Assembly: GCA_030323885.1 (NCBI GenBank)
Contig: CM059189.1
Coordinates: 45,825,015 to 45,889,014, forward strand
Source of the DNA: Branchipolynoe longqiensis
Lineage: Eukaryota; Annelida; Polychaeta; Phyllodocida; Polynoidae
Direction: 5' to 3'
Length of the DNA stretch: 64,000 nucleotides
How positions within the stretch are numbered: position 1 is the stretch's first letter; every line of letters starts with the position of its first letter. A model generated the notes under the pieces. That model was not told the origin of the DNA. It worked only from the letters and a program-made list of their open reading frames with translations, and did not search any database. The position numbers and the translations under genes were made by a program. Shown one piece after another: positions 11,075 to 21,813 of this stretch.

Positions 11075-12441
11075 CTAGGACCTCTTACCTCTCCCCTTGC
11101 CTTTCCCCTGGACGGACCTAACACCCCGCCCATAGCTCGAAGAGGCCACAGGAGCTGCTCGCCCCTGCTGGTCCCTCTTCACGGCAACAGCACCACGACC
11201 CCTGCCCCGTTTCGCTGAAGATGTGCCGCAACCGGCGAAAAACCGCTCACGCCGCACCTCCGCCGACCCAGGAACATATACAAACAGGGCGATCAACCTG
11301 TGCTGCTTGGGCAACACCAGGGTCTCCCTGCTGTAGTGGAAGTCAGTGCGCTGCTTCATCGTGAAGGACACTGCTCTCTTCGACATGGACTGAGGATTCC
11401 ACTGAATCTCACCCAGCCCCTTCACGACGTCATATAACATGCGCCCGTGGCCCTCCAGAAGATGCCTGATCATCTCACCGTGGCGAGCAGTCGAGAAGTA
11501 CTGCCCAGTCGCCTTAAGCGTTGGACACCCCTCCGAACCACTCGCCACGTTGAACGGTCGCGTGCACCTCCATAGAGGAGCGGTGTGCAGGTGGTTCTCG
11601 CAAATATGCCGAGCCAACGCCGCCCACCGCAGAACCAGCTTTGGCACCGGTCTCCGCCCCATCGAGTTCAGCTCACAGAACAGGCAAGCCTGTCCCGGGC
11701 GAAACACACAGCGGACGTACCCCAGGCACGCCAGTTCCTGCTTCGTGTAGCCATCCTCCCTCGCTGGATTTTTCAATGCCTCAAATAAATTGCATAAATG
11801 GGCATTGTACCATTCCAACGGTGTACGAGGATGGCCATCAGGCTCCGTCCAGCCCTCGTCATCGGAGACCCTGTAATCTCCGTGAGGGTCCTGGGACCGC
11901 ATGACCCGCTGGAACCCATGCTCCCAAACCACATAGTCCCTTAGGCTACATGGCTCCACATGAGGGTCATTCCACAGCCGTAACAGGGTCGCCTCTGTCA
12001 AACCGGCCACGTTCCCCGAAAGAAACCGCGCCAGCTTAACAGGTCCACCCCCTCGCGACCTGACAATCCACTCAGAGGATGGAGTAGGGTCCTCACCGAT
12101 CCGATACCCAAGCTCCACCCCAAACTTGCCGCCGACCGACCAACATGCAAGCATGTAGGCCATCCGACCCGTACTCTGATCACCCCCCCCCCCTGTTCTT
12201 GTACAGAACAGGAAGCGGCTGATCTCGACGGACGTGCAGTTTCTGAACTGCCGCCAGCGGGAACGTCGTCAACATCCACGGGGACGGTACGTTTAGAACC
12301 ATCGCTATTATGATGGCGATAGTCAAACGACCCATACGACACCTTTGCAGGAGGGATCGATGCCTTAGGGGGCACCGACACAACCTCCGAGCGAGGACCA
12401 GTGTCACACTGTACAGAGGCTTAAGCGTGCTCTACAGCCAT
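11075..12441 (-). pseudogene. Gag-like gene of unknown family, frameshifted
   Basis: I do not recognise the family. The likely start is the ATG at 12441 in a good context (gaggATGg), but a TAA is in frame at codon 7 (12421-12423). The frame then runs to an 11-C tract (12183-12193), where it shifts by one base into the long 11075-12163 frame. That frame holds a zinc-finger-like C-x2-C then H-x4-H arrangement (CLFC and HICENH, about residues 178-205) and a basic tail rich in RG and GK. Nucleic-acid binding plus a basic tail gives it a Gag-like look; this is inference. Codon use is GC-rich, unlike the AT-rich Polinton that begins 25 bp upstream. It could instead be an endogenised viral structural gene. 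Confidence 0.5.
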
Positions 12442-12466
12442 CCTCACCTTCGCTTCCGTCAACGCA

Positions 12467-13189
12467 AGTAGATATATATAGGACTTATTTAACGTACTAA
12501 AGCCTATGGGGTGGGTTTTGTGAAAAAAGCAGCCAATCAGCGTCGAGTATTCTGGTCACGTGACCGTCCAGGGTGGGTCTAGGGTGGGAGGGTGTTTTTG
12601 TCTCAGCCAATAGGAAGGCTTGATTTTGCTAATTTATGCAAATTTATGTATCTAGGTCACGCCTATGCCCAAATAAGGCTCGCTGAAACTAGGTCAAGTT
12701 TGGGGGTTTGACCTAGATAGGGTGTTAAAAAGTTCCATTCGGCGCTTAAGGCTTGAGTCTATGGAATGGTACCCTGTGTTTGCGTGCACTATAAGGCCAT
12801 TTTTCGTGAATTTTAGTAAATTGTGTGTGCGTGTGTGTGCACCCCTCAAAAAGGGGGCGTGGCCTATTTTAGTTTCAGCGAATGATCGTTGAGTATTTGG
12901 ATGATTGACAGGTACGAATCCCAAAGGGTGGTTGTGCTATTTTCCGTTTCAGCCAATGCTCGTTGAGTATTTGGATGATTGACAGATACGAACGGGTTTG
13001 GTGTTGGATTTTGCGTAATTTAGTAAACATTGGCACATGCTTTTGGGGGTTGAGGTGGGGTTGATGTAAATATGGGCACGTGCGCGTGCGTTTTGTGAAT
13101 TTTGAATTTTGGCGGCAATGCCGCCGCCACCGCCGTGCTTGCATAAGACGACGAAAACCCGAAACTGAAACCGGAAATGCCTAACATCC
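12467..13189. repeat. Left terminal inverted repeat of the Polinton
   Basis: About 723 bp, an inverted match to 31219-31933 with small differences. It contains a diverged internal direct duplication ('gttgagtatttggatgattgacag' type) and CpG-containing blocks. The outermost bases are AGTAGATATATATAGGACTT. Confidence 0.9.
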
Positions 13190-13411
13190 GGTAGTTGTGT
13201 TGATTTGTAATTTTTTTTTTTTTAAGTTATATTTGGTGCTGACCTAAGCCGTGCTTGCATAATACCAAAACCAAAACCAAAACCAAAACTGAAACCGGAA
13301 ATGCCTAACCTAAACCATTGCTGATGTCATTTAGACTTTTAAAAGAAAAGAACACAAGAAAACAAAATTACACAATATTGTTTTTATTCAAAAATGACAA
13401 GTTTTTTTTTT

Positions 13412-14070
13412 TTAACAATATTCCTCAGAATCAGAGGATTCAGCTTTTGTTGCAATACAATTTAATTCACACATAGTAGGTAATTTTTTACGATTGGCAA
13501 TTGTATTTGCAGCAGTGGTTACATATGCGGAAGAAGTTGCCATATTTGTTACTAATGTAGATATATTAGTCAATTGTTGTAAGATATCAGCATTTATTTC
13601 AGTTGAAAAGCGACGTAATTCACGATCATAAAAATCTGCTTTGTATAATTCAATTGGAACCATAATGTTTTTAGTTTGTTTAGACCAATTCTGAAATATT
13701 TGGATATTAGTTTCAGAATCAGAGTCTAAATCAGTTTGATCAAAATGCACACTTGACGTCTTCTTTTTTTCTTTTTTCTTTGTTGCAGCAACTTCCTTCT
13801 GAATTCGTTTGTCATATTTTTTAGCAGATAACCCGAGTAAAATGGTATCGGGTTTATTCCACCACATAATTCACAGTTTTTTAAGTCTTTTTCGTATTGT
13901 ATAATCGCTTTTGTTTCAACATATATTTTGTTTTTTGCTGTTCGTAATGCATTTTTGTGCAATGTCAGCACTTGCGATAGTTGATCAGGTTGTGTATTAC
14001 TATCCAGTCGTTTAATAGCGGCTTTTGAGTCATCTTGCGCACAGTTTGTTTTGGATTGCCTGTTTGACAT
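13412..14070 (-). pseudogene. Basic Polinton accessory protein, two overlapping frames
   Basis: Starts at an ATG (14070) inside the end of the protease gene and reads MSNRQSKTN, then a charged helical stretch, to about 13870. From the overlapping ATG at 13867 the second frame continues with lysine-rich KKYDKRIQKEVAATKKKEKKK, an acidic patch and an SDSEEYC end. The two frames look like one protein broken by a one-base shift near 13860, although two overlapping genes remain possible. No domain is recognised. Its position next to the protease suggests a structural or DNA-binding virion component; this is inference. Confidence 0.4.
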
Positions 14071-14423
14071 GTTTCTCGAATAAAATGTATACAGTGAGCC
14101 CCACAAGTTGAAGTCGTTATGTGTTGTAATTGTTTTTTGTTATACAACCATTTGTATTTTGATTGTCGTAAAAAATCATTGGAATGTTTATGAGCTTTTA
14201 AAGGTGGTAAGCCGTAAGGATCAAAGCAGTACACTCGTTTAATACATGTGACATAAAATGCAATCCAATGTGTTCCAGGGTTTTTGGCTAAATCAGTATT
14301 AGCGACGAAACAAGTGTTTGCCTCAGGATTTACAGGTATGCAGTCTTCAGGAAAAACACCCAGGAACTTGTTTGTGCAATAAGGTATTTGGTTCAAAAGC
14401 CTTGCGATGGTTGACGCGTTCAT
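13965..14423 (-). CDS. PRO: Adenovirus-type cysteine protease (Polinton PRO)
   Basis: A 152-residue C5/Ulp1-fold protease expected to cleave capsid precursors during virion maturation. The catalytic triad is visible in order: His in PGTHWIAFYV (about residue 52), Asp in YCFDPYG (about 68) and Cys in TCGAHCIHF (about 107-111). Length is usual for adenovirus or Polinton proteases. The ATG at 14423 follows the MCP stop codon directly (TAAATG), consistent with a tightly packed late cluster. This is one of the few core genes with no visible interruption. Confidence 0.85.
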   Translation of the reverse strand: MNASTIARLLNQIPYCTNKFLGVFPEDCIPVNPEANTCFVANTDLAKNPGTHWIAFYVTCIKRVYCFDPYGLPPLKAHKHSNDFLRQSKYKWLYNKKQLQHITTSTCGAHCIHFIRETCQTGNPKQTVRKMTQKPLLNDWIVIHNLINYRKC

Positions 14424-15724
14424 TTAGCTCAAGTGGTAATCCGTGACGGGTTGTCTGTCTTGAGTTAGGTAAAGTGTGTTGTCGTAAACCAAATAGTTGA
14501 CCAGACTTGTTGAAGCGTTTAATCCATTATTAAAAGTGATTTCTTCACGTAGTTGACCATTCTTAAGTAAGTTTGTTCGGCACATATTATTTGATCTGTC
14601 CGGAGTTAAATCAAATACGAATAATGCGTAGCCTCCAGCAAATTCTTTATAAGAAATACCACAGTTTCCATCACAATTAACTTGACCCAAGTTTCTGTAA
14701 AGGGCATCAAATTCACGAGCGTACATATTTCGTTGAAAATCTGGTTTAAATGCATCTGATGGACATTTTTGTTCGTTCATGATTAATTGAAGACTTGTGA
14801 TGGACTTGTTTTCAAAATTAAAAGGATTTTTGGTGGCTTTACCAATAAATGCGTCATTGTCCACAAAAGCGATAACAGTCTGTGTTGGAAATTGACCACT
14901 ATTTGATAAAACATATGTTTCGTTGTGATTTCCGGTTGGAATAACATGACTGATAGTTTCCGTACGTTGCATTGGATACACAAATGGTGTACCCGATACA
15001 GCTTTTTCGTGAACAAGTGCAACTTCTGCAGACACCACGACTTGTCGAACTCTTAATGAAGCATTTTTTATCAACGGAATGAATTCATGGTTTTCTTCAC
15101 CCATTAGGCAAAAAGCGGTAGAACTTCGCATTAGCCTAAAGTGAATGTCTGTGCTTGATGGAAGCAGTTTGTGTTGGTGCGCTATATCGATATGTAATGG
15201 AATGACCATGGTAATTGCTCCAGCTACAGCACGCGTTGGCCTTTCAGTAAATCCACGGTTTGTAGCATCTCTTGCGTCAAAGTGTCCACTTGTGTCAGCA
15301 TGCCACATTTCATTGTACATCCAACATTTTTTGTCTGCTTTTGAACGATTCAGTAAATTTTCAATGTAGGCTCTGTATGGATGGTTATCTTGGTTTCCAG
15401 ATATTTTTCGATCATTGATATATACTTGAATATCTTTAAACATGGCAGCACCAAAATTATTTACCGGGGCACAGGCATCAGCCAGCGTAACACGAGTTGC
15501 ATAATTACTTGCTTTCACAATATCGACTTATAATTCCAACACGGTTTCCGACAAATCTGTGTATTTAGAAGATTTATGTATGTGAAATTCGATTGTAGCA
15601 TTATCTGTTAACGATGTCACTGGTTTAAGTTTGACGTATTCACTGGAAACAACAGAGGTTGCAAAGGTGTGCGTTCGTGTAAATCCAATTCGTGTACACT
15701 ACATTCTTCGCGATAGTTAGCCAT
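14424..15724 (-). pseudogene. MCP: Major capsid protein, double jelly-roll (Polinton MCP)
   Basis: The main shell protein of the predicted Polinton virion. From the ATG at 15724 the N-terminus MANYREECSVHELDL is followed by a one-base frameshift near 15678, then the typical jelly-roll start (DNATIEFHI, then YTDLSETVL), then an in-frame TAA near 15529. The rest (14424-15518, 364 codons) is open, including ACAPVNNFGAAMFKDIQVYI and a C-terminus ending in a Tyr/Leu-rich segment. Total length, about 433 codons, fits the family. Two lesions make it a pseudogene unless they are sequence errors. Confidence 0.75.
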
Positions 15725-15838
15725 GATAATATGTATATTGAAAAATTGTTCTTCACTAGTGTCTTTTTAAGTGTGTTTCCTTCCAAGATGTGTCTTCGTC
15801 TGATGTCTTAAAGTGTCCTGCGAGTTTATTTATATCTA

Positions 15839-16305
15839 TTAAAAATGTCCAAATAAATCACTTTTTGTTCTTTTAGAAACTTTACGTCGTCGTTTGCGAG
15901 TAGAAGCTTTTCCAACACCAACACCACCACCAGTTTGTCTTACACGTTTACGCGTTTGCAGTTTTTTTGGGGGGTTTTTGCGTCGTTTTTTTTTTAGCTG
16001 GTCCCGATACCGCGGTTGATAACGCTCTTACACCCTTTTGAATTAGTTGTTTACCGACACCGCGACCTCTGTTTGATAATGATTGTTTTATATTTTCTCC
16101 AGATAACACATCGTCTGCTACACCTACCTATTCCAGCTCTCAACAACGATTTTCCAATAGATTTGAAAATTGGTGTAGCACCTCGTAGAAGACCGCTAAG
16201 CATACCTCCGAGACCATGACCACGTTGACTTATTCTTCCTCTGTAGATTGATATGTTACCAGAACCTATTTGATGTTTGTAGTAGGAAGCATAGCCGGTA
16301 TTCAT
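15839..16305 (-). pseudogene. Polinton basic core protein (adenovirus pX/pVII-like position)
   Basis: Starts at the ATG at 16305 with the family's characteristic opening: MNTGYASYYKHQIGSGN, a YRGRISQRGHG motif, then GLGGMLSGLLRGATPIFKS. The frame breaks near 16130, and a second shift lies in the A9 run near 15998. The remaining frame is strongly basic with a KRRRKVSKRTK cluster and ends DLFGHF before TAA at 15839-15841. The Gly-rich amphipathic start and arginine/lysine-rich tail suggest a DNA-condensing or membrane-active virion core protein. It lies between MCP and the minor capsid gene, as usual in Polintons. Confidence 0.65.
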
Positions 16306-16324
16306 TTTTTCTTGTTTAAAAAAA

Positions 16325-17446
16325 TTATACTTCTTTTGGCCGTAATAGTACTGATACTGTGACTTCTCCTCGTTGAAATGGTATGTATCGTCCAGCCCGG
16401 TCCTTTAAATACACAGCAACAGTGTTAATAGCATTTGCTCGCATAGCAAAAAAGTCCAAGTGTTGAAAACTGATAGTTTGCACAAATCCACTACGACCAG
16501 TACGATCAATTGCGACCACACGTAAAAGTTGAGCCATTTGATCACCAACTGGTCTTGACTCAATTAAGTCACAATAAACGTAAACTGAATAAATATCTCC
16601 AAACACATCCATTGGTACTGATGCTTGAGTTTCCCAGTAAAACATGTATTGATCGTTGAATCCCAAAAGTTTTGAAGGTTCTGGCGTTAAATATATTGCG
16701 CAGTGTCTTGGTGGTTTGATTTTAATCATATCGCATCCTCTTCTAAAACTAAATATTGTCTTTCTACCTTCATATTGCTTTTTTTTTAAAGTTATGTTTT
16801 CTTTTACAGCAGAGCTAATAATATTATTCAGATACCAAACAACGTCTCGATTATTTTAAAATATTAATGGGTAATCCAGCGGAATTGTAGTCCATTGTAA
16901 CATCTGTTGATCGCCTACAGTAGAAATATCAGTTACCATAGTGTAACGATTATATCGGTTATCTTTACCAAATTTTTTTGCACGTTTTAGTACCTTTTCT
17001 TTTTTTATAAAAGTCCAATAATTACTATCAGTGTAGTCGATTAAATGTGCTTCTAAGTCATCAACTGTACGACCACCATCATATTCATTATCTTTGTAAT
17101 TATAGTCAACTTCAATATTAAAAAGTATATGCCAATCTACATCAGTGCTGGGTTCAGGTAGTGTGGCATCAATCGATTTGTTTTTTTGCGCGTTTATCTC
17201 AGCCAATGAATACACACTTCGTAACGCAACTATTACAATGGATTGATGTTTTGGAAGACACTCCCATTGCGTTGGAACCATTATTTCCGATAATGCTACT
17301 TCATGTGAAACTTCAAAATTTAGCGGTTGTACAAGATGTGTTCGAAATTCGGTTAGTGTATTATTTGGATAATACTTTTCCGAACTGTTGCTAGGCAGTG
17401 TTAAAATCATGATGTAATTTTTGTGATATTTTTTGCTGGAATCCAC
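16325..17446 (-). pseudogene. Polinton minor capsid/virion protein, split by one in-frame TAA
   Basis: One frame of about 373 codons interrupted by a single TAA (near 16856-16858). The first part has the conserved start MILTLPSNSSEKYYPNNT and HEVALSEIMVPTQWE. The second has DIYSVYVYCDLIESRPVGD and the C-terminal GRYIPFQRGEVTV. These are the two ends of a protein conserved across Polintons and placed with capsid genes, usually taken as minor capsid or penton-associated. The internal ATG at 17410 is the likelier start because it matches family N-termini; the earlier ATG overlaps the integrase gene by 40 bp. Confidence 0.65.
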
Positions 17447-18455
17447 TGATCAAACTTGTCGCTGTATCCTTTCCAATGCACGTATGCTTCTTTCCTTTCG
17501 CCTTTTCCTTTGTATTTCAACACCTTTTCTATAGGGTACGTATCTGTCTGAGACTTCAACACCTTTTGCACTTCCTCTGGATAGAACACGCCTTTTATTT
17601 CTTCACCGTTGTCATCCGTTATGATACAGCCACGTTTGCCTCGGTACTTTGTAACTGTAAATACTTCAGTTGTCCAATTTGGCTCATAACCTTTGTCGAA
17701 AGCACCACGTGTTTTAATTATTCTGATTCTGTCACCAAGTTGTGCTGTTCTATCCTTTGTTTTTTGCCACACATGTTTAATTTGTTTATTACGTATTTTA
17801 TAAATATTGTAAAATACTTTTTCTTGATTTTTTGTTGTTATTTGAGTTGGGGTAATTTTTAAAGTGCTGTGAAATGTGTTGTTATATGAATGCATAATAG
17901 CTGGAAGAATATCTACATACTTGTAAGTTCCATTGTGGGTAAAATATCGCCATAATTTTTCTTTTAAGGTTCGATTTAAGCGTTCCACAATACTTGCTTT
18001 AATTTCCTCATTTTCGCTTGTAAAAAAAGTAATATTTTCAGTTTTTAATAAATTTTGGAATATACGACCTAAAAATTCTTTTCCTTTATCGGATTGAATT
18101 CGTTTTGGTTTGTGACTTTTGTCTAAAATTTGTTTAAAAGCAGTAGTTACATTTTCATTGCTTTTGGTTTTGATCGGAATTTCCCAAGCGTATTTGGAAA
18201 ATACATCAATAACAGTTAGTATATATTTAAACCTTTGTTGTATTTTGCCAATTTTTGCATATCCATTAAATCAATTTGCCATTGTTCGTTTATACCTCCT
18301 ACGATCACTCTATTTCGTTGAAATTTTCGTACAACAGGTTTGTGTTTTGTATAAGCATCTAATGATTGTAATGCTTCATCAATAATATTTTTTGTTTGTT
18401 TGTGAAAGTGTTGTTTAAAAAGTTTACTACTACTTGTAAAACTTCTGGGTTCCAT
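17407..18455 (-). pseudogene. INT: Retroviral-type integrase with chromodomain (Polinton INT)
   Basis: Catalyses insertion of the linear element. Catalytic residues are visible in three places: Asp in WQIDLMDM, Asp in RIQSDKGKEFLG and Glu in ASIVERLNRTLKEK (the D,D-35-E pattern). The C-terminus carries a chromodomain (YPIEKVLKYKGKGERKE then VHWKGYSDKFDQWIP), which in related integrases guides insertion to histone marks. A one-base shift near 18225, after KYNKGLNIY, breaks the frame, and all three catalytic segments cannot be translated together. The true start may lie just upstream of the ATG at 18455, where family-like residues (INVYTNP) are open back to a stop. Confidence 0.8.
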
Positions 18456-18505
18456 TGGATTTGTATAAACATTTATAATTTTATCACGAAGACTAGTTCA
18501 TTGTT

Positions 18506-19729
18506 TTAATTTACCCATTTTGGTAATTTAGATCTACTTCTCTTAGCGATGTTGCTGCTGGACGGTGCTGACAATGCTGACGTCGATACTGGTGCTGATA
18601 TCGGTGATTCTACTCTAGCTGCAGATAATGTGGATAACGGCTGTTGAGGTTCAATTGTCTGATGATAAAGTGTATTTTTGACCAAATTAAAATCGGGATC
18701 AATTTGAGCAATTAGTTGTTGTAGTTGTATAGCGCCGGGTGGTCTTGTTGGTCTCGTTTTTCTGAAAGCGCTCATATCATTAAGCAAAGCAATAATATTG
18801 CTTCCGATTGGTACTGGCCTTTCTTCTATACTGATAATGTTTCCATTTGTATTCCATTTAATACTTTTACTTTGTTCCAAAGCTGCAACGAGACGTTTTG
18901 TTTTTGAACCACTAATTTTTGGTATATTATTCATAAGTTTTATCATAAAAAATGCCTGAGGTGTTAATTTTTCCGGTGTGAATTTTGGCTCAGTGTTGGT
19001 TTCTTGGTTTTGTAGAAGATCACGATTCAAGTAATATTTATTTTTATCAATTAATAATTGAATTTTGTTCAATTCCATTTTATGTTGTTGAAGTCTTTCC
19101 TCCGATGTTATATTTTCATCATATAACGCTTCATTTAAACGTTTATATGAATCCTGAAGAACTTGTAATAACGCAGCATGAGGATTTAAACTGTTTATGG
19201 CTTTTTCCTTGTATTTAGTCCAATTAGCATTTTGATGTCGATGTTTATTTACCTTGTCCTTGTTCAATGTAGTTTTTAACCCGGGTTGCTGCACCAAGCG
19301 TGGATCAATCAATGCTAAACGTTTATAACCCATGGTGGTTAATTGACAACTGACTTTTAGCATATGAATAAACTGTTTTTGTATCAAATCTTGATGTTGA
19401 ATAAACTTAAAACAGTTGGTATAAGAGCTGCTAATAAACCTGGTAAATATGAAAGCCCGCCTTTTTGGTTTATAATTAGTTTTTTTTTTGCTTTTGGTTT
19501 TAAGTTTTTTCTTTGCAATTTTGCGTATCATTTTGACGTGCGGCTCCAATTTTTTCTTTACTTCATTGTCAACTGGAATATTATTGTTCAATAGGTTTCG
19601 ACACAATTCACTTATGGCTTCCATGACACCGTCATTACTGGATATAATAAGATGTCGACACGTTTCCTCCGGTACTTTGCTCATATGCGATAATGTCTTG
19701 TTATATCTTTGAAAAGCATATTTTACCAT
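18506..19729 (-). CDS. Polinton structural protein, basic N-terminus and coiled middle
   Basis: A 407-residue protein between ATPase and integrase, a position conserved in Polintons. The start is the ATG at 19729 (MVKYAFQRYNK). Early segments match the conserved family of small basic Polinton proteins (ISELCRNLLNNNIPVDNE, then a lysine run KKKLKTKSKKK). A long glutamine- and asparagine-rich helical middle follows (about residues 150-330), then a Ser/Ala/Pro-rich linker and a basic end, KRSRSKLPKWVN. It may be two Polinton proteins fused: the shift from the lysine-rich part to KPKRRAFIFTRF looks abrupt and could mark an old frameshift. Precise role unknown; likely a virion component. Confidence 0.6.
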   Translation of the reverse strand: MVKYAFQRYNKTLSHMSKVPEETCRHLIISSNDGVMEAISELCRNLLNNNIPVDNEVKKKLEPHVKMIRKIAKKKLKTKSKKKTNYKPKRRAFIFTRFISSSYTNCFKFIQHQDLIQKQFIHMLKVSCQLTTMGYKRLALIDPRLVQQPGLKTTLNKDKVNKHRHQNANWTKYKEKAINSLNPHAALLQVLQDSYKRLNEALYDENITSEERLQQHKMELNKIQLLIDKNKYYLNRDLLQNQETNTEPKFTPEKLTPQAFFMIKLMNNIPKISGSKTKRLVAALEQSKSIKWNTNGNIISIEERPVPIGSNIIALLNDMSAFRKTRPTRPPGAIQLQQLIAQIDPDFNLVKNTLYHQTIEPQQPLSTLSAARVESPISAPVSTSALSAPSSSNIAKRSRSKLPKWVN

Positions 19730-19743
19730 GATTTTTTTCAATC

Positions 19744-20403
19744 TTAGGTCGCCACGAAAACAAGTTGATTTGTTGGTGATGTTATAGATGACCTGATTCT
19801 AAACTGATGCAGCGTTTCTTGTTTGAAGTCTGCTACAATATATGAATGAGGTTCTGTTGTTTCTCCGTTATATACTTCGGTTAAAAAATTTGGTTTCTTT
19901 GGAAAAACCTGGCGTGAAATTGGCATTATTTGAGCCATGTTTCTTGGATTTTTAAACATGACTAAATAACTAGCATTTGTTGACATAGTTCGGTAAGCTG
20001 GAGTATTTTCAAAAATGTTTTGCGTTATGTAGAGTATTGAAACAAACCAATGATGTGATCCTTTGGTAAATATATCACATAGTATTTCTTTATCAGTTTC
20101 CTTCATTAAATCATCCACTATGCAAAGCGTGTGTAGTTTATCAGCATCATTTTCAGTTGATTCCAATTCTTCCTTTGATGGTAATCCTTGATTAAATTGA
20201 ATTTTTGCATTCATATTTTCAAAAGCTGATTGCCATTGTCCATAGTAGTAAAGTACTTTGTCTACGCGTGGAATTATTAACTCGTCACCATTGTCAATCA
20301 GTGTACTTACTAAGTGTGTTTTTCCTGAATTGGAAGGACCAGCTATTATCATAGAAAATGGCCCTTGCAACCGCGGATCAAAATCCACTAATGAATGTTC
20401 CAT
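19744..20403 (-). CDS. ATP: A32-like DNA-packaging ATPase (Polinton ATP)
   Basis: A 219-residue FtsK/HerA-superfamily ATPase that would pump element DNA into the capsid. The Walker A loop is AGPSNSGKTHLV (about residues 21-32) and Walker B is LCIVDDLMKE (about 92-101). The length is normal for the viral A32 family. The frame is uninterrupted and stops just upstream of the next gene, consistent with a compact leftward cluster. Confidence 0.88.
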   Translation of the reverse strand: MEHSLVDFDPRLQGPFSMIIAGPSNSGKTHLVSTLIDNGDELIIPRVDKVLYYYGQWQSAFENMNAKIQFNQGLPSKEELESTENDADKLHTLCIVDDLMKETDKEILCDIFTKGSHHWFVSILYITQNIFENTPAYRTMSTNASYLVMFKNPRNMAQIMPISRQVFPKKPNFLTEVYNGETTEPHSYIVADFKQETLHQFRIRSSITSPTNQLVFVAT

Positions 20404-20667
20404 TTCAACCAGCTACTTGAGATATACTAAGTTGTTTTACTAAAAGACATAGTTTTATATAAAACATAAGCCTGTAAAAAAATTTTTTAATTTTTTTTTA
20501 ATTTTTTTACAAATGCAAAGGTGACCGTGGTATATGATATAGGACTTTTAATAAACTAAATACATTAATATACAGAAATAAAAAAAACAACAAAAAATCA
20601 AATTACTAAATAATACACAAACATGTTATACTAAGTGTAACACAACTATTACTAATATAACCACTAT
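20404..20667. other. AT-rich intergenic spacer in Polinton
   Basis: Very A/T-rich (long T and A runs) with no supported gene. It separates the leftward late cluster (ATPase to protease) from the zinc-ribbon gene and could hold the promoter of the ATPase cluster or the 3' end of the upstream unit. No clear TATA box can be singled out in such AT-rich sequence. Confidence 0.4.
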
Positions 20668-21633
20668 TTAATTAACTAAAAACAAACTAGATATAGTTTT
20701 CCCTCGACATTCCTTAAGTACTTTTGTGCAACTTGGGCATAAAAACATTGCGCCATTGGCTGGTCTTTTGCACCATTGGCAAAAAAATGTTGCCTGTGTA
20801 CAGTGTTTTTTAGCTTCATTTAAAGCTAAATAACACCATACACCGTTACGATTTATTGTATCAAACCAATCATTACTATTATTGGGTCCAGAAAAAAGGC
20901 AGTTTTTGCTGACCAAATTTCTCTAAAATAAATTTGGTTTTGGTTATTTACTTTAGCCTGTCCCCAAGGATTAACTTGTACCTGAATTTGAAAACAAGCA
21001 TCTATAATTTCTGATTTAAAATAATTTAATATAAAATGACTTTCTAAACAGGCTATACAAACACCCTTTGGGGCTATTTGGCATACACACAATTTATACC
21101 TATTTAAGATGAGCACATTAATATCTAATATAACATATCTAGTAACAACTAAATCACATTGTGGTGCATGCCAAAGATAAATACCAAAAGTTGCATCATT
21201 GATACTTAAACCAATATGTCTTGAATCAATAAGTGCTGTTCTAATACAATTACTCATGCTTTTTGGAAACTAAAGTACCATATAAAACACTATCTACACA
21301 AGAAGGTGTTTGAGGTTCAATAAAATATTGAATATTATCTTTATGAATAGCTTCCCAAGTTAAGTGAATAGGACACCCACACGCAGTTGTTTCAAAAGGT
21401 AAATGCTGTGAGGGAATAATATCGTCACTGGTTTTATTTTCTAAATTATCTTCTACAGGCGAAGGCAAAAAAGGAGGTAGAGGATTATTTGAAATTAGTT
21501 TTAACCATCTTTCAACCTTTTCTTTGGAAAAAGCTACTGCTATTTCATGAGCCTGAATGCGGGCGTTGCTTGTGCTAGTTATTAATCTATGTTTAAGCGG
21601 TCTTAAATTTTACTTTCGAAAAAAACTTGCCAT
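20668..21633 (-). pseudogene. Unrecognised Polinton gene with C-terminal zinc ribbon, broken
   Basis: I do not recognise the family. From the ATG at 21633 (MASFFRK) the frame hits a TAA at codon 8, then runs open to 21250 through a Pro-rich stretch and a CGCPIHLTWEAIH motif. A second frame (20853-21257) starts in an ATGA overlap and carries KGVCIACLESHF. A third (ending 20668) ends in CQWC and CPSC pairs, a likely zinc ribbon, after a shift in the T6 run near 20900. Length-wise it is one protein of about 320 residues in three pieces. The CxxC pairs suggest nucleic-acid binding. It sits between polymerase and ATPase. Confidence 0.45.
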
Positions 21634-21813
21634 TGTATTTATATAATATAAGCAACCTTCTTTAACTTACTAAACAAGTTATATAATGCAATTGTTGAAT
21701 GACCTTTACTTTACATACAATTTATGTAATTGATATCGTCGTTGGGTAAAAGTTCATATAAACCTCTATAGTGAACTTGCTACCCTATTATGTTTCACAG
21801 GTTAATATACACT

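Noticed and set aside
10120..11904. Plus-strand frames opposite the gag-like gene (for example 10262-10765 and 11439-11904)
   Set aside because: Antisense shadows of the GC-rich minus-strand gene; the conserved-looking zinc-finger motif and basic tail are on the minus strand.
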